Of a DNA stretch of 64,000 nucleotides, positions 8,347 to 17,235 are shown piece after piece. How positions within the stretch are numbered: the first letter of the stretch is position 1; the number at the start of each line of letters is the position of its first letter. Under the pieces are notes generated by a model. The model was given only the letters and a program-made list of their open reading frames with translations, did no database searches and was not told the origin of the DNA. The position numbers were made by a program, and so were the translations under genes. The DNA is taken from contig NZ_CP048279.1 of the NCBI RefSeq assembly GCF_010365305.1, positions 2,790,001 through 2,854,000 on the forward strand. The letters are read 5' to 3'. Origin of the DNA: Staphylococcus sp. MI 10-1553 (GTDB taxonomy: Bacteria; Bacillota; Bacilli; Staphylococcales; Staphylococcaceae).

Positions 8347-8565
8347 ACAAAAAATACCGCTCAATAATTTTAACACACGTCTATGTTAAAAAGCGTATTT
8401 ATAGGTGTTTTAAATATAGATTTAACATATGTCACTTGATTAGTATAGTTAAAGCTATATCTCAAGCGAAACCGATTCATCTACACGGCTAAAGTCGCGA
8501 GTATTCTCGGCTTTTGATAAAGGGGTGCTGAAATCATAGGTTTTTATTTTTGTAAAGAAGACACA

Positions 8566-8902
8566 TCATAAAAATGGACCTTCATTTAACGCCCAAAATA
8601 AATATTCTTTCAAAAGAAAAAAATCATTCCTATTTTCTCTTATTTTGTGGAAAATCATCTTAATTTGCATTAAAGTTTCTTCATCTACTGAAGGATCGGA
8701 TATTTTTATTCCAGTTAAAATCCATTCCTCATGTTTACTTAAATATTCCATTATCCCAATCATTAGAAATGAGTTAATAATGATTTGTGTAAAGCCCTTT
8801 TTCATACTTTTCTTTCATGAGGTTTGGATATGAACCAAATTGACTTAAATCCGATAATTCAAATGCTTCAATATGATAAACTCCATTTTCAAAAGACTTC
8901 AT
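8566..8902 (-). pseudogene. Frameshifted small acidic protein gene
   Basis: Two overlapping frames on the minus strand make one plausible protein of about 110 residues. Positions 8774-8902 encode MKSFENGVYHIEAFELSD up to MKEKYEKG; positions 8566-8805 continue with GFTQIIINSFLMIGIMEY to the end. Removing one G from the GGG run near 8793 joins them. A further upstream ATG with an AAGGAAGG site is cut by TAG after five codons. The family is not recognised; it resembles the small soluble immunity-type proteins found in clusters. Confidence 0.55.
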
Positions 8903-9077
8903 TAACTATGAATGATTTGACATAACATACCTTCCTTACATTTATAATTAAATATAATATACATCATCAAAACTACTGAAGGCAACATAATATATTTCCA
9001 AACGTAATTCATCCTGTAAACGCTATGCTTGAGTTATGATATAAAAATCACTATAGAATCAAAAGGTTGCATATTTT

Positions 9078-9257
9078 CTAAATTGATGAAGGAATAAGTT
9101 GATAAACTTTACATTTGTAATTCCTAATATTTTTAACCGCTTCAAAACACTCTACATTCTCCTCAAATTGTAAGATTATAGACTTATTAAAATACCACTC
9201 TTTGCTCTCCCCTCATTCGAACTTTAGCCAATTTTTAATTTTCCGAGCAAAATACAT
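9078..9257 (-). pseudogene. Decayed 60-codon reading frame
   Basis: From ATG 9257 the minus strand reads [14 protein letters not shown], then a TGA at 9213-9215, then 44 more open codons (EWYFNKSIILQFEENVEC and onward) to TAG at 9078. The amino-acid composition looks like real protein, which suggests a small gene with one nonsense change. No family is recognised. The remaining 8903-9323 sequence holds nothing else that I can support. Confidence 0.3.
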
Positions 9258-9323
9258 AATATTATATCAAAAAATGTTTACACAAACATAATTTCTCATC
9301 ATAATAAAAAGAAAAGGGAAAGG

Positions 9324-10337
9324 ATGAGGGAAAAGGTGTTAGGAAATATTGTTATGTTTCTATTATTGCTCGTTTGGATTTATAATGTTTATTTGTTTGT
9401 CAAAATGATTGTGAATTACTTTAAAAAGCTGCCTGTAAAACCTGTCGCAAAGAGATACGCAATCAGTTTCATTCCACTTCTGATTCTTTTTATTTTAGTT
9501 GGTTTAACTAATGATACGACTAAAGATAAAAATGCATCCCATGATACGAAAACCCATCAAGTAGATAAAGATAAAAAAGAGACAGATAAGAAAGATAAAA
9601 ACAAGGAAGAGAAAGACAAAAAGGATGCGGAAACTCATAAAAAAGCTGAAGAAAAGCAATCAAAAAGTGAGAATAACTCTGACAATGATGAAAATCAACA
9701 TAAAACGTCAGAGAATCTAGTTGCTGCAATATTTATTAAACATATTGATGGGGATACGTCCAAGTTTAATATTGAAGGCAAAGAAAAAACAGTTCGTTAT
9801 TTATTAATTGATACACCTGAAACGAAGCATCCACGATTAGGTGTTCAACCTTTTGGCAGAGAAGCATCTGAACGAACGAGATCTCTGCTGAGTAGTGCAC
9901 AAAAGATTGAAATTGAATATGATGTCGGTCCTAAAACAGATAAATACGGTAGAGATTTAGCTTATGTATTTGTAGATGGTAAAATGGTCAATGAAATCTT
10001 GGTTAGAGAAGGATTGGCAAAGGTGGCTTATGTATACCCGCCTAATACTAAATATTTAGATCGATTGAAAGCGGCTGAAGCGTTGGCAAAACAAGAAAAG
10101 TTAGGCATATGGTCTGAACAAACGGATTCTGTTGCACAAGATGCGGCACCGGTTCAAACACCTGCTAACAATACAGTCAACACACCGTCAAATCAAAATA
10201 GTGCGCCTCAACAAACATCGTTCAGAAACTGTGATGAACTCACTAAAGTTTATCCTGCCGGTGTTCCAGCTAGCCACCCTGCCTATCAACTCCGATTAGA
10301 TAGAGACCGTGATGGAAAAGCATGTGAAGCGCATTAA
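9324..10337 (+). CDS. Membrane-anchored thermonuclease (SNase domain) with Excalibur domain
   Basis: A 337-residue protein. Two membrane segments occupy residues about 8-30 and 48-65, then a Lys/Asp/Glu-rich linker (about 68-130), then a staphylococcal-nuclease domain (about 135-270), then a Gln/Asn/Pro linker and a C-terminal Excalibur calcium-binding motif ([10 protein letters not shown]). Nuclease active-site residues appear intact: [17 protein letters not shown] and KYGRDLAYV. It should cleave DNA/RNA outside the cell while tethered to the membrane. A hairpin terminator follows. Flanking genes are broken, so it may have come with the plasticity zone. Confidence 0.85.
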   Translation: MREKVLGNIVMFLLLLVWIYNVYLFVKMIVNYFKKLPVKPVAKRYAISFIPLLILFILVGLTNDTTKDKNASHDTKTHQVDKDKKETDKKDKNKEEKDKKDAETHKKAEEKQSKSENNSDNDENQHKTSENLVAAIFIKHIDGDTSKFNIEGKEKTVRYLLIDTPETKHPRLGVQPFGREASERTRSLLSSAQKIEIEYDVGPKTDKYGRDLAYVFVDGKMVNEILVREGLAKVAYVYPPNTKYLDRLKAAEALAKQEKLGIWSEQTDSVAQDAAPVQTPANNTVNTPSNQNSAPQQTSFRNCDELTKVYPAGVPASHPAYQLRLDRDRDGKACEAH

Positions 10338-10381
10338 TACATTACACATATACATGATATATAAAATTAGATTTTAATTAC

Positions 10382-10437
10382 AAAAGCGACTACAACAGCT
10401 TTGTATCATTTCAGAGTACAAGCTGTAGTCGCTTTTT
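10382..10437. terminator. Bidirectional terminator between nuclease and argS fragment
   Basis: AAAAGCGACTACA pairs with TGTAGTCGCTTTT, with CAGCTTTGTA/TACAAGCTG continuing the stem, and runs of A before and T after. It sits between two convergent genes and suits both. Confidence 0.85.
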
Positions 10438-10445
10438 ACATTTCC

Positions 10446-11522
10446 CTATATCTCTTTTATTAATTTAATACCTAATAACTGCATCGCTTCTTCAATATTT
10501 TTAGAAACAACCTCTAGTAACATCATTTTTGACGCTTCATTTGCACTGCCTAATATTCTTTCAACATTGTAATAGCTATTGAAATGGCGACATAACTGCA
10601 ATGTATATCGACAAATTGAAGATGGTGTATAGTTAACCGCAGCAATCTCTAGAACTTCATTATAAGATTTCAAATGCTTCAAAATCGCCCACATGTTCTC
10701 TTCAAATCGAAAACTATCCTTGCCGTTATTCGCATATCCACTCTTTCTTAAAATAGATTGCATTCTTGCATACGTATACATAATATATAGCGCTGTGTCA
10801 CCCTCGAACGCTAACATCTCATCAATTTTAAAATCATAGATACTCAAACGATCATTTTTCAAATCGTAAAACTTAACAGATGCAATGGCAATTTCACTCG
10901 CTGTTTCTTGTTTATTCGTTAATTGAGATTGCTTTTCTTCTAAAGTTTTGAGAACTGCCGCTTCCACTTCAGCAATGATGTCTTCAAGCAATACAACCTT
11001 CCCTTGTCTTGTGGACATTTTTTTGCCACCTTTTAAAATCAAACCGAACGGAACATGCTCTATGACAGTTTTTAATCCCAACAAATGCGTCACTTGTTCG
11101 AGCTGCTTAAAATGAATAGATTGCTCTTGGCCAACGACATATAAAATACGTGATGGGTCAAAAGTTGCTGTACGATATAAAACAGCAGATAAATCACGTG
11201 TAATATAGAGGGAAGCGCCATCACTCTTTTTGATCAGTGCTGGTGGCAAATCCTCTAATTCCACAATATAGGCACCGTCATCACGCTTTAATAAATCTTT
11301 TTGCTCCAATAATGTGACAGTATCTTTTAATTTGTCATTATAAAAAGCTTCACCTTGTATGTAATCAAAATGAATATCCAAAAGTTTGTAGAGTGCATTA
11401 AAGGACGTCATTGACACTTCACGGAACCAATACCATAACGCTTCGTACTCATCGTTCCCACTTTCAAGAAGTCTAAAAACTTCTCTCGCCTCTGCATCAA
11501 TTTGTGGATTATCTTCACTCAC
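10446..11522 (-). pseudogene. argS: Arginyl-tRNA synthetase copy lacking its N-terminal third
   Basis: The 358-residue frame matches the C-terminal two thirds of ArgS (normally about 550 residues). It keeps part of the catalytic Rossmann fold with the KMSTRQG loop, and the all-alpha anticodon-binding domain to the end. About 195 residues are missing: the tRNA D-loop-binding domain and the ATP-binding HIGH-type motif. The apparent GTG start at 11522 lacks a properly spaced ribosome binding site and the sequence upstream is not ArgS. It is probably a dead second copy, because no cell could rely on it for Arg-tRNA. Confidence 0.75.
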
Positions 11523-11722
11523 TCCTTGAAAACAATAATAATAAAAAGTCAGAGCATAATAAAAATTTAGAGTTTAATTATAATCTTAAATTTAAAAAGT
11601 ATCTAGCTACATGGCCAATGCGAAAATCAGAGTATTTCAATCTTAATCGAGAAGAAAAAGAGGATATATTATTTATCAGAAAAGAAAATGACAAAGTAAT
11701 AGCCATTACCAATGTTTTATGA
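11504..11722 (+). CDS. Doubtful hypothetical fragment
   Basis: A 72-codon frame whose first residues overlap the argS fragment and look non-coding. The second half (FKKYLATWPMRKSEYFNLN, then EEKEDILFIRKENDKVIAI) has a protein-like composition. No ribosome binding site fits the TTG start. It may be the 3' remnant of a gene broken by the rearrangement that truncated argS. Confidence 0.2.
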   Translation: MDYLHSLLENNNNKKSEHNKNLEFNYNLKFKKYLATWPMRKSEYFNLNREEKEDILFIRKENDKVIAITNVL

Positions 11723-12499
11723 ATAAGTGCAGTCCATTCAGATTAACGATGGACTATATTGACAACAACTTACATCCTTACTGCTTTAACAATGAATTGA
11801 TATAGCGCTTACTATTTAAAAACTTTAACTAAATAATTGAAAGCAATGATGATTTTAAAAATACCCACTACTAAGGTAATTGTAGGTGGCGTTTAGCTCT
11901 TCAATTTGTTATCTCACGCTAGTCGTACTTATGCCTAAAAACCTAATAACATTTTCAAATCACTATTTCTATAACATTCTAAAATATCAATCACTTGTTG
12001 ATGTGGAAGTTGTGGGGCCTCCCTAATCTCGCATAACTTTTATTTAAATTCTTTCAATGTTACAGTCAAATCATTCACTGTGAGTTCAAACAAATTTTGG
12101 TCTTACTTTTTAATCTCATTAACTCGGTAGCCTTAGTACAGTAAAGACAAATCTTTAGTTTATAAATTTGGTGCCAACTCTTCTAAAAAGCATCAATTGA
12201 CTGCTTAATTAATAAAAGTTGCGATTCTAATTCTTTGTTATCCAACAAAATCCACTTCTTTTTATATCATCTACTTATAAAAACGTAATATAAAATTTTC
12301 ATAGAATTCAATGATTTCGATATTAATCAACAATATCTAGATACAAAAAGAGGCTTTCTATACGTCATTATGCGTATATCAAACCTCCACTGTTGACCGC
12401 TATTATTGCCTATTAACGATTTAAGGGGCAATGTTGATTATCATTTCCCATCACTAATACTCAACCTATTTTTTTGAAGTCTCGGCCGAATCGATTAAT
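11723..12499. other. Non-coding stretch with decayed coding traces
   Basis: About 780 bp with no intact gene. On the minus strand short open pieces in different frames look like former protein (for example LDNKELESQLLLIKQSIDAF and QQVIDILECYRNSDLKMLL), separated by stops. I read this as one or two eroded genes but cannot name them. Confidence 0.35.
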
Positions 12500-13996
12500 T
12501 TATTTGCTTTTATCCACAATATAGTTTTGCATATTTCTAATATCGTGTTCTAAACTTGCTATCAGTTCACTTCCGTCTCTCTGTATACCATATCTCGTTG
12601 ATCTACTATCTCCGTATTTTGATACTATTCTTTTTTCTATCAATTTTTTTATTCTCGTTTTCGCAATATGTTCAGTTAATCCTTCTAAAGATTGTAACTC
12701 TTTCATCGTAACAAGACCATTTTTTTCTATATAACTAATAATTGTTTTTTCTTCCTTACTTAAATCCACATAGCTATCAATCAAATCTATTTTCCAAATT
12801 TTTAAAATTGTTTTCCCTTCATTACTTTGTACCTCAGGCATCCTGAATTTATTCTGTGTTGCTACCTGAAATATTTTCATTCCACCTGAGCCTGCTCGTT
12901 CACTATACCCCGCTTTTCTAAACAACGTAACTATAGTGGTGTTCCTTGCTTTGGTCTCTCCACCTCTTGCAAATTCTTCTTTTGTAACCAACATTTCTCC
13001 CGGATTACTAAACACATAATGATTTTTAAATGCCTCTATTTTAATTGTTACATTATCTTCATAATCTGCATGAATCAACGCATTAGCTAAAGCTTCCCTT
13101 AATGAAATCTCTACATCTCTTTTTGCGCTTTCTCTTCTTTTGGTATCTTCATTAAGTTGAAAATTTTCAAGCACAGTATTCACTAATTTCTCTAAAACAA
13201 CATTATAAAAATTGAATAAATTCAGTTCTATATTATTTAATTCTCCAGAAGAAACCCGGTCAATCCATCTCGTATCTAATGTTTCTTGTATTCTATTTCT
13301 ATAATCTAAATGATAGTTAGGATATAGAGCTAATATTGACTCTTCTTTCCCAAAGAATAATAGGGCACCCTTTTTTAATTTGTATTCTCCCGTATTTTTG
13401 TCCATACCGATAGCCCCATATTTCTTTAAAAACTCCCAATTGTCCATCTCTAGGATATTCAGTTCTTCGTTACGGTCTTGAATTAATTCTTTATATTTTC
13501 TTATCGTTTTAACATCTAAATGTTCTATGTTAAAAAAGTCAATTAATTCTGCGTCGTTATTTGGATTGGCATCTCTTAAATATCTCCTAATTTCTTCCCC
13601 AGTCATTTTCTGGTCACTATCATTTCTTCTTATAAATGAATTATTTATATTACCTCTAACATGCACTGGCTTACTAAACGTAGGAGCTTCAGGAATGTAT
13701 ACTTCTACATATTCAACTTCTCCATCCTTTAGAATTCTAATATTGTCTTCCTTAATATTGTTATAATTAGTGTAATCGCGATCATTAGCTTGATTTGTTA
13801 AATCTTTTAAAATCTTATCAATATTTTTTACTCCTGTTATTTTTAAGGCTTCTTTTTCTTCACTAATTCCTAAATAGATGTATCCACCTTTAGAATTTGA
13901 GAATGATGAATAAGTTTCCCAAAAAGATTTAGGTAATTTATCCTCTGATTTTTTATATTCAATTTCAATCCCTTCTCTCTTCAGTTCTTGTCTCAT
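12500..13996 (-). CDS. AlbA_2 (Schlafen-like) domain / ATP-binding regulator
   Basis: A 498-residue protein. An AlbA_2 domain covers about residues 1-130 (EYKKSEDKLPKSFWETYSSF, SNSKGGYIYLGI), a GHKL-type ATP-binding module about 290-400 (REALANALIHADY, FSNPGEM, GSGGMKIFQ), and a winged helix about 410-480. Such proteins are usually called transcriptional regulators or divergent AAA/ATP-binding proteins, and some sit in defence islands. ATG 13996 follows an AAGGAG-like site. An array of seven 11-bp repeats with two possible -10 boxes lies just upstream and may be its own operator. Confidence 0.8.
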   Translation of the reverse strand: MRQELKREGIEIEYKKSEDKLPKSFWETYSSFSNSKGGYIYLGISEEKEALKITGVKNIDKILKDLTNQANDRDYTNYNNIKEDNIRILKDGEVEYVEVYIPEAPTFSKPVHVRGNINNSFIRRNDSDQKMTGEEIRRYLRDANPNNDAELIDFFNIEHLDVKTIRKYKELIQDRNEELNILEMDNWEFLKKYGAIGMDKNTGEYKLKKGALLFFGKEESILALYPNYHLDYRNRIQETLDTRWIDRVSSGELNNIELNLFNFYNVVLEKLVNTVLENFQLNEDTKRRESAKRDVEISLREALANALIHADYEDNVTIKIEAFKNHYVFSNPGEMLVTKEEFARGGETKARNTTIVTLFRKAGYSERAGSGGMKIFQVATQNKFRMPEVQSNEGKTILKIWKIDLIDSYVDLSKEEKTIISYIEKNGLVTMKELQSLEGLTEHIAKTRIKKLIEKRIVSKYGDSRSTRYGIQRDGSELIASLEHDIRNMQNYIVDKSK

Positions 13997-14014
13997 TGAA
14001 TCAACTCCTTTGTA

Positions 14015-14153
14015 TTTTCTAGAGGTTTTCTAGAGGTTTTCGCTTAACTTCTTGATTATATCCCAATATTTCTAGAGGTTTTCTAGAGGTTTTCTAGAGG
14101 TTTTCGCTTAACTTCTTGATTATATCCCAATATTTCTAGAGGTTTTCTGGAGG
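14015..14153. repeat. Seven 11-bp repeats in the promoter of the AlbA_2 gene
   Basis: The unit TTTTCTAGAGG occurs at 14015, 14026, 14068, 14079, 14090, 14132 and 14143. Copies 3 and 6 begin with A, and the last has CTGGAGG. Units abut at exactly 11 bp, close to one helical turn, in groups of 2, 3 and 2. The groups are separated by two identical spacers of about 31 bp that each contain a TATAAT on the minus strand. This has the form of a cooperative protein-binding array duplicated together with a promoter. Confidence 0.85.
14055..14124 (-). promoter_or_regulatory. Duplicated promoters of the AlbA_2 gene
   Basis: Identical TATAAT boxes on the minus strand at 14060-14055 and 14124-14119 lie within the two repeated spacers. 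No good -35 is visible; the -35 position falls in the 11-bp repeats. A protein bound to the repeats could therefore activate or block RNA polymerase. Confidence 0.5.
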
Positions 14154-14487
14154 TTAGAAAATTGGAAAAACATATTCTTTAAGCTTGTAGCAACCTACAT
14201 TCTCAATCTTATTAATAGTCATTTGGTTGTTATTACTTATTATACCTCTATCAATAAGCAAATCAGCTTGTTGCTGTAAGTTAAGATGTTTGGGTTCCTT
14301 TGCATTGCCTAATTATGTAGAAAATAACCTCACATCAGAACGTATCTGCCTAAAAAGAAGTGAGGGCGTTGTCGTTTGTAATCGAATAATAGTTTATAAC
14401 AAAAATCATGTCAATTCTTCTTGAGCATATCCTTGTACACCTCTATTACTTTTCTAGTATACATTCATACAAAAGGAAGTGAGAATT
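14154..14487. other. Intergenic stretch with no gene seen
   Basis: About 330 bp between the repeat array and a small toxin-like remnant. Neither strand has a reading frame with a ribosome binding site, and I see no strong hairpin. Confidence 0.4.
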
Positions 14488-14580
14488 GTGTTCCAGACTC
14501 TTGAGTTATTAAAATTAGAGAACGACCTCAACATTTACAGCATAAAGATGTCACTTTACGGTCGTTCTTTCATTTTTCTT
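14488..14580 (+). pseudogene. Possible remnant of a type I toxin gene with its 3' hairpin
   Basis: GTG 14488 follows AAGGAAGTGAG and encodes FQTLELLKL, like the start of small TxpA/PepG-type hydrophobic toxins. The hydrophobic middle is missing and the frame passes straight into a hairpin (GAACGACC 14520-14527, GGTCGTTC 14560-14567, then T-rich sequence). A similar hairpin is recalled at the 3' end of such toxin/antitoxin RNA pairs. The call is tentative. Confidence 0.3.
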
Positions 14581-14611
14581 CTGCTTTTCACACCCCCATA
14601 ACACACTGTAA

Positions 14612-14667
14612 TTTGCATTGAGACATACAACTATAAGCAATTGCTATTGTATGGTTCTCAATGTAAA
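14612..14667. repeat. Long imperfect inverted repeat
   Basis: TTTGCATTGAGA with ATACAA and ATAAGCAA on the left pairs with the right arm (TTGCTAT, TTGTATGG, TCTCAATGTAAA), giving arms of about 27 bp around a GCAATTGC centre. It lies just downstream of the GNAT-containing frame. It may be a terminator or a small structured RNA. Confidence 0.5.
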
Positions 14668-14690
14668 GCAAGGTATAATATAAACATCTT

Positions 14691-16970
14691 TCACAGGCTC
14701 TTAGTTATTAGTTTTGAAAAACCTAACGTTCCATTATTATAGCCGTTACGCTTGTAAAAATTATGGGCACTTTTCCTGTCCATTGTGATACCACTATTCA
14801 GTGTTATCGCCTTACAATTTAAACTTGAAGCTAATTCTTCTGATTTATTTAACAATAATTTACCATATCCTCGTTTTCTATATTTTGAACTAACTACAAA
14901 TGCTAATATTCTCATGTATTCTCCATCATATTCATAAAAATACATTTTACACATACCACTGAATCCAATAATTTTATCATCCTTGATGAGTAGGAGTATG
15001 TAATAATCATTATGCCTATAAATTGAATTCAATCGATTTTCTAACTTGTCTTCAATGACTGGATAACCTAAATCACTATATAACTCTTTTAATTGACTTA
15101 ATTTTTCGAAGTCACTTTTATCAAACTTGAACATTAAGTTTAAAGCAACTAGAGATGAAACTTCGTCAAAAAACTCAACCATTTTATACAAGGATTTTTT
15201 AATTTCTATTTCGTTTAATCTATAAGTATCATTATGATTAATGTAGCTGATATATGTCAAACTAACTTCCCACAGCATTCTCCTACCATACACAAAAAGG
15301 GGCTGGGACATAGACTTCAGCTCCTTTAAGAAAAAGACGTCAAAATTCATTTTTTTAGAATTTGACGGCTTTTTTCTTATTAACGAACGAAAACGAACAC
15401 TTATTTTAGCTAGTTTTCGTATATTCACTGCCATGAGTGCGATGCCAAGTTCACACTCAACCTTTGATTTTGTGCGAACCGATAATCTTTGGAAACCCAA
15501 ATTAGCCTTCAGATTTCCAAAAGTTGATTCAACATCTATCTTTCTCTTTTGATAAATGTGTTTCGTCTTTGGATCTGAAAGCTGTTGATTTGTGAAGGCT
15601 TTAAAATAGTCCCAAGTTAAATTTTTAAATAAGCGTTTATTTGTGTTGGGGTTCGTACTTTGCTTCATACATTGACTTCGTAATGGACAGCCCACACACG
15701 CTTCACATGCATATAATTTAAAATCTCTTTGAATACCGTATCCGTCTCTTTTCTTTCTGTAACTTTGGAAATGTAATTCCTTTTTGTTAGGACATATATA
15801 GTAATCATCTATCTCACGGTATTCCCAGTTAGCAGTAATAAATGGATTGTTTTTATATTTGCGTTGCTTCTCTTTGAGATACATACTATAAGTGATTAAA
15901 GGTGTTTTCTCAAATTCATCGAGTATCATGGTATAGTTGTATTCACTTCCGTAACCCGCATCTGCCACAATATACTCTGGAATGTCACCATATAAATTGT
16001 GGATGGATTTTAAAAATGGTTCGAGCGTTCTTGTATCACCTGGATAACTGTAAACACCAAAAGCTAAAACGAATTGATTATGGGTTGCGATTTGTAGGTT
16101 ATAACCCGGTTTCAATTGGCCGTTTCTCATATGATCATCTTTCATTCTCATGAAGGTCGCATCGTGGTCGGTCTTTGAATAACTTTTTCTGTCACCATAA
16201 ATTTCCATTTGCTTGTCATATTTGATTTTACGGTCTTTAAAATCTTGGATGGCTTTCTTACTTTGTCTCACCTTACTTCTTTCTTTTCTAAGGGTTTTTC
16301 TTGTCTCTACATCTTGAGTCGTTTCAATTTCAGACGTGAGCGCATCATTTTTATGACCTAAATGCGTCTCTATTTGATTCAGTTCTTCACTTGTTAATTC
16401 ATGCCCAGATTCACGTTTGATTTCAGGAATAATCTCTTCAGAAACGAGTTGCTCATATAAAGCCGTTGATTTTTCAATGACAGACTGACTAAAACGCTTC
16501 GTATTAGCCAGCCACTGGAATGTGTACTTATTCGCATTTGCTTCTATTTTTGTGCCATCAATATAAATGACATCCTCTGTAATGAGTTTATCTTCTAATA
16601 ATTGGGCTCTTAAACCGACAAATAAAATATGTAGAAATTCCATCATGTGGGGATTCACTCTAAAGCGATTGATGGTTCTATAAGTTGGCGTTTGACCTTG
16701 CGCAAGCCACATCATTCGACAACTATCTTTTAACAGATGCTCGATTCTTCGTCCTGAAAAAACAGAATGGGCATAACTATACAGTATGATTTTTAACATC
16801 ATTTTTGGGTGATAAGATGAAGGACCTCTTTGGCTATAATATGGATTAAAAGCTTCTTGGGGAACAGATTCTACAAGTTTGTTAATAATGAATACAATAT
16901 CATTTTCAGGAAAAGACATCTCAGTTTCTATTGGAAGTGTAAGTTGAAACATGTTATAATTTTTATACAT
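14691..16970 (-). CDS. IS1182-family transposase reading through into a GNAT acetyltransferase
   Basis: One open frame of 759 residues. Residues about 1-555 are an IS1182-type DDE transposase: N-terminal DUF772 part, YIDGTKIEANANKYTF (D), IVADAGYGSEYNY (D), KRKIDVESTFGNLK (E), and a cysteine cluster (CEACVGCPLRSQC). The transposase has no stop inside the element; the frame crosses the terminal repeat at 15296 and continues for about 200 residues of flanking DNA. The last 150 residues form a GNAT domain (ILAFVVSSKYRKRGYGKLLL is the acetyl-CoA loop). The GNAT part was presumably a separate gene starting near KMVEFF or MFKFDK, but no ribosome binding site is evident there. Confidence 0.75.
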   Translation of the reverse strand: MYKNYNMFQLTLPIETEMSFPENDIVFIINKLVESVPQEAFNPYYSQRGPSSYHPKMMLKIILYSYAHSVFSGRRIEHLLKDSCRMMWLAQGQTPTYRTINRFRVNPHMMEFLHILFVGLRAQLLEDKLITEDVIYIDGTKIEANANKYTFQWLANTKRFSQSVIEKSTALYEQLVSEEIIPEIKRESGHELTSEELNQIETHLGHKNDALTSEIETTQDVETRKTLRKERSKVRQSKKAIQDFKDRKIKYDKQMEIYGDRKSYSKTDHDATFMRMKDDHMRNGQLKPGYNLQIATHNQFVLAFGVYSYPGDTRTLEPFLKSIHNLYGDIPEYIVADAGYGSEYNYTMILDEFEKTPLITYSMYLKEKQRKYKNNPFITANWEYREIDDYYICPNKKELHFQSYRKKRDGYGIQRDFKLYACEACVGCPLRSQCMKQSTNPNTNKRLFKNLTWDYFKAFTNQQLSDPKTKHIYQKRKIDVESTFGNLKANLGFQRLSVRTKSKVECELGIALMAVNIRKLAKISVRFRSLIRKKPSNSKKMNFDVFFLKELKSMSQPLFVYGRRMLWEVSLTYISYINHNDTYRLNEIEIKKSLYKMVEFFDEVSSLVALNLMFKFDKSDFEKLSQLKELYSDLGYPVIEDKLENRLNSIYRHNDYYILLLIKDDKIIGFSGMCKMYFYEYDGEYMRILAFVVSSKYRKRGYGKLLLNKSEELASSLNCKAITLNSGITMDRKSAHNFYKRNGYNNGTLGFSKLITKSL

Positions 16971-17125
16971 ATAAAGTTCCTCCGTATTTATGTTTGTGGT
17001 TATTCAATATTATACGCGAGGACTTTATTTTTTTTAAATAATATCTAAAAAAGAATCGATTAAGTAAATGATTTCTTACTTAGTCGATTCTTTATTTGAG
17101 CCGGGATTTATGTCCCAGCCCCTTT
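15296..17125 (-). mobile_element. IS1182-family insertion sequence
   Basis: The element is bounded by 17-bp perfect inverted repeats AAAGGGGCTGGGACATA, at 15296-15312 on the plus strand and ending at 17125 on the minus strand. It is about 1.83 kb long and carries one transposase gene. No clear target duplication was found. The right part of the element also holds a short inverted repeat (AAGAATCGA, 17050-17092). Confidence 0.85.
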
Positions 17126-17235
17126 CCTACGATTTGTCAAGGGTTCAATAAGTGAAATTGACATTACTGAACTAGACCGTCCAATTTTTACTTTTTTGAA
17201 TAAGGTGTTATGATGTATATGATTATGTGGTTTCG

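Larger units (their letters stand above)
6862..8521 (-). mobile_element. IS200/IS605-family element with deleted tnpA
   Basis: On the minus strand the left end (TTTATCAAAAGCCGAG plus a subterminal hairpin) is at 8521-8488. The right end (ATGAGAGGTTCAA) finishes at 6862, just as in the 1848-1895 relic. Between them lie a tnpA remnant and tnpB in the same orientation. Members of this family move as single-stranded circles by a HUH transposase; here the transposase has lost its centre, so the element cannot move by itself. The region between the tnpB stop and the right end is where an omega RNA would be expected. Confidence 0.8.

Noticed and set aside
14612..14667. Terminal repeat of another insertion sequence
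   Set aside because: The arms are adjacent, with only a small loop between them, and no matching end or transposase is nearby.
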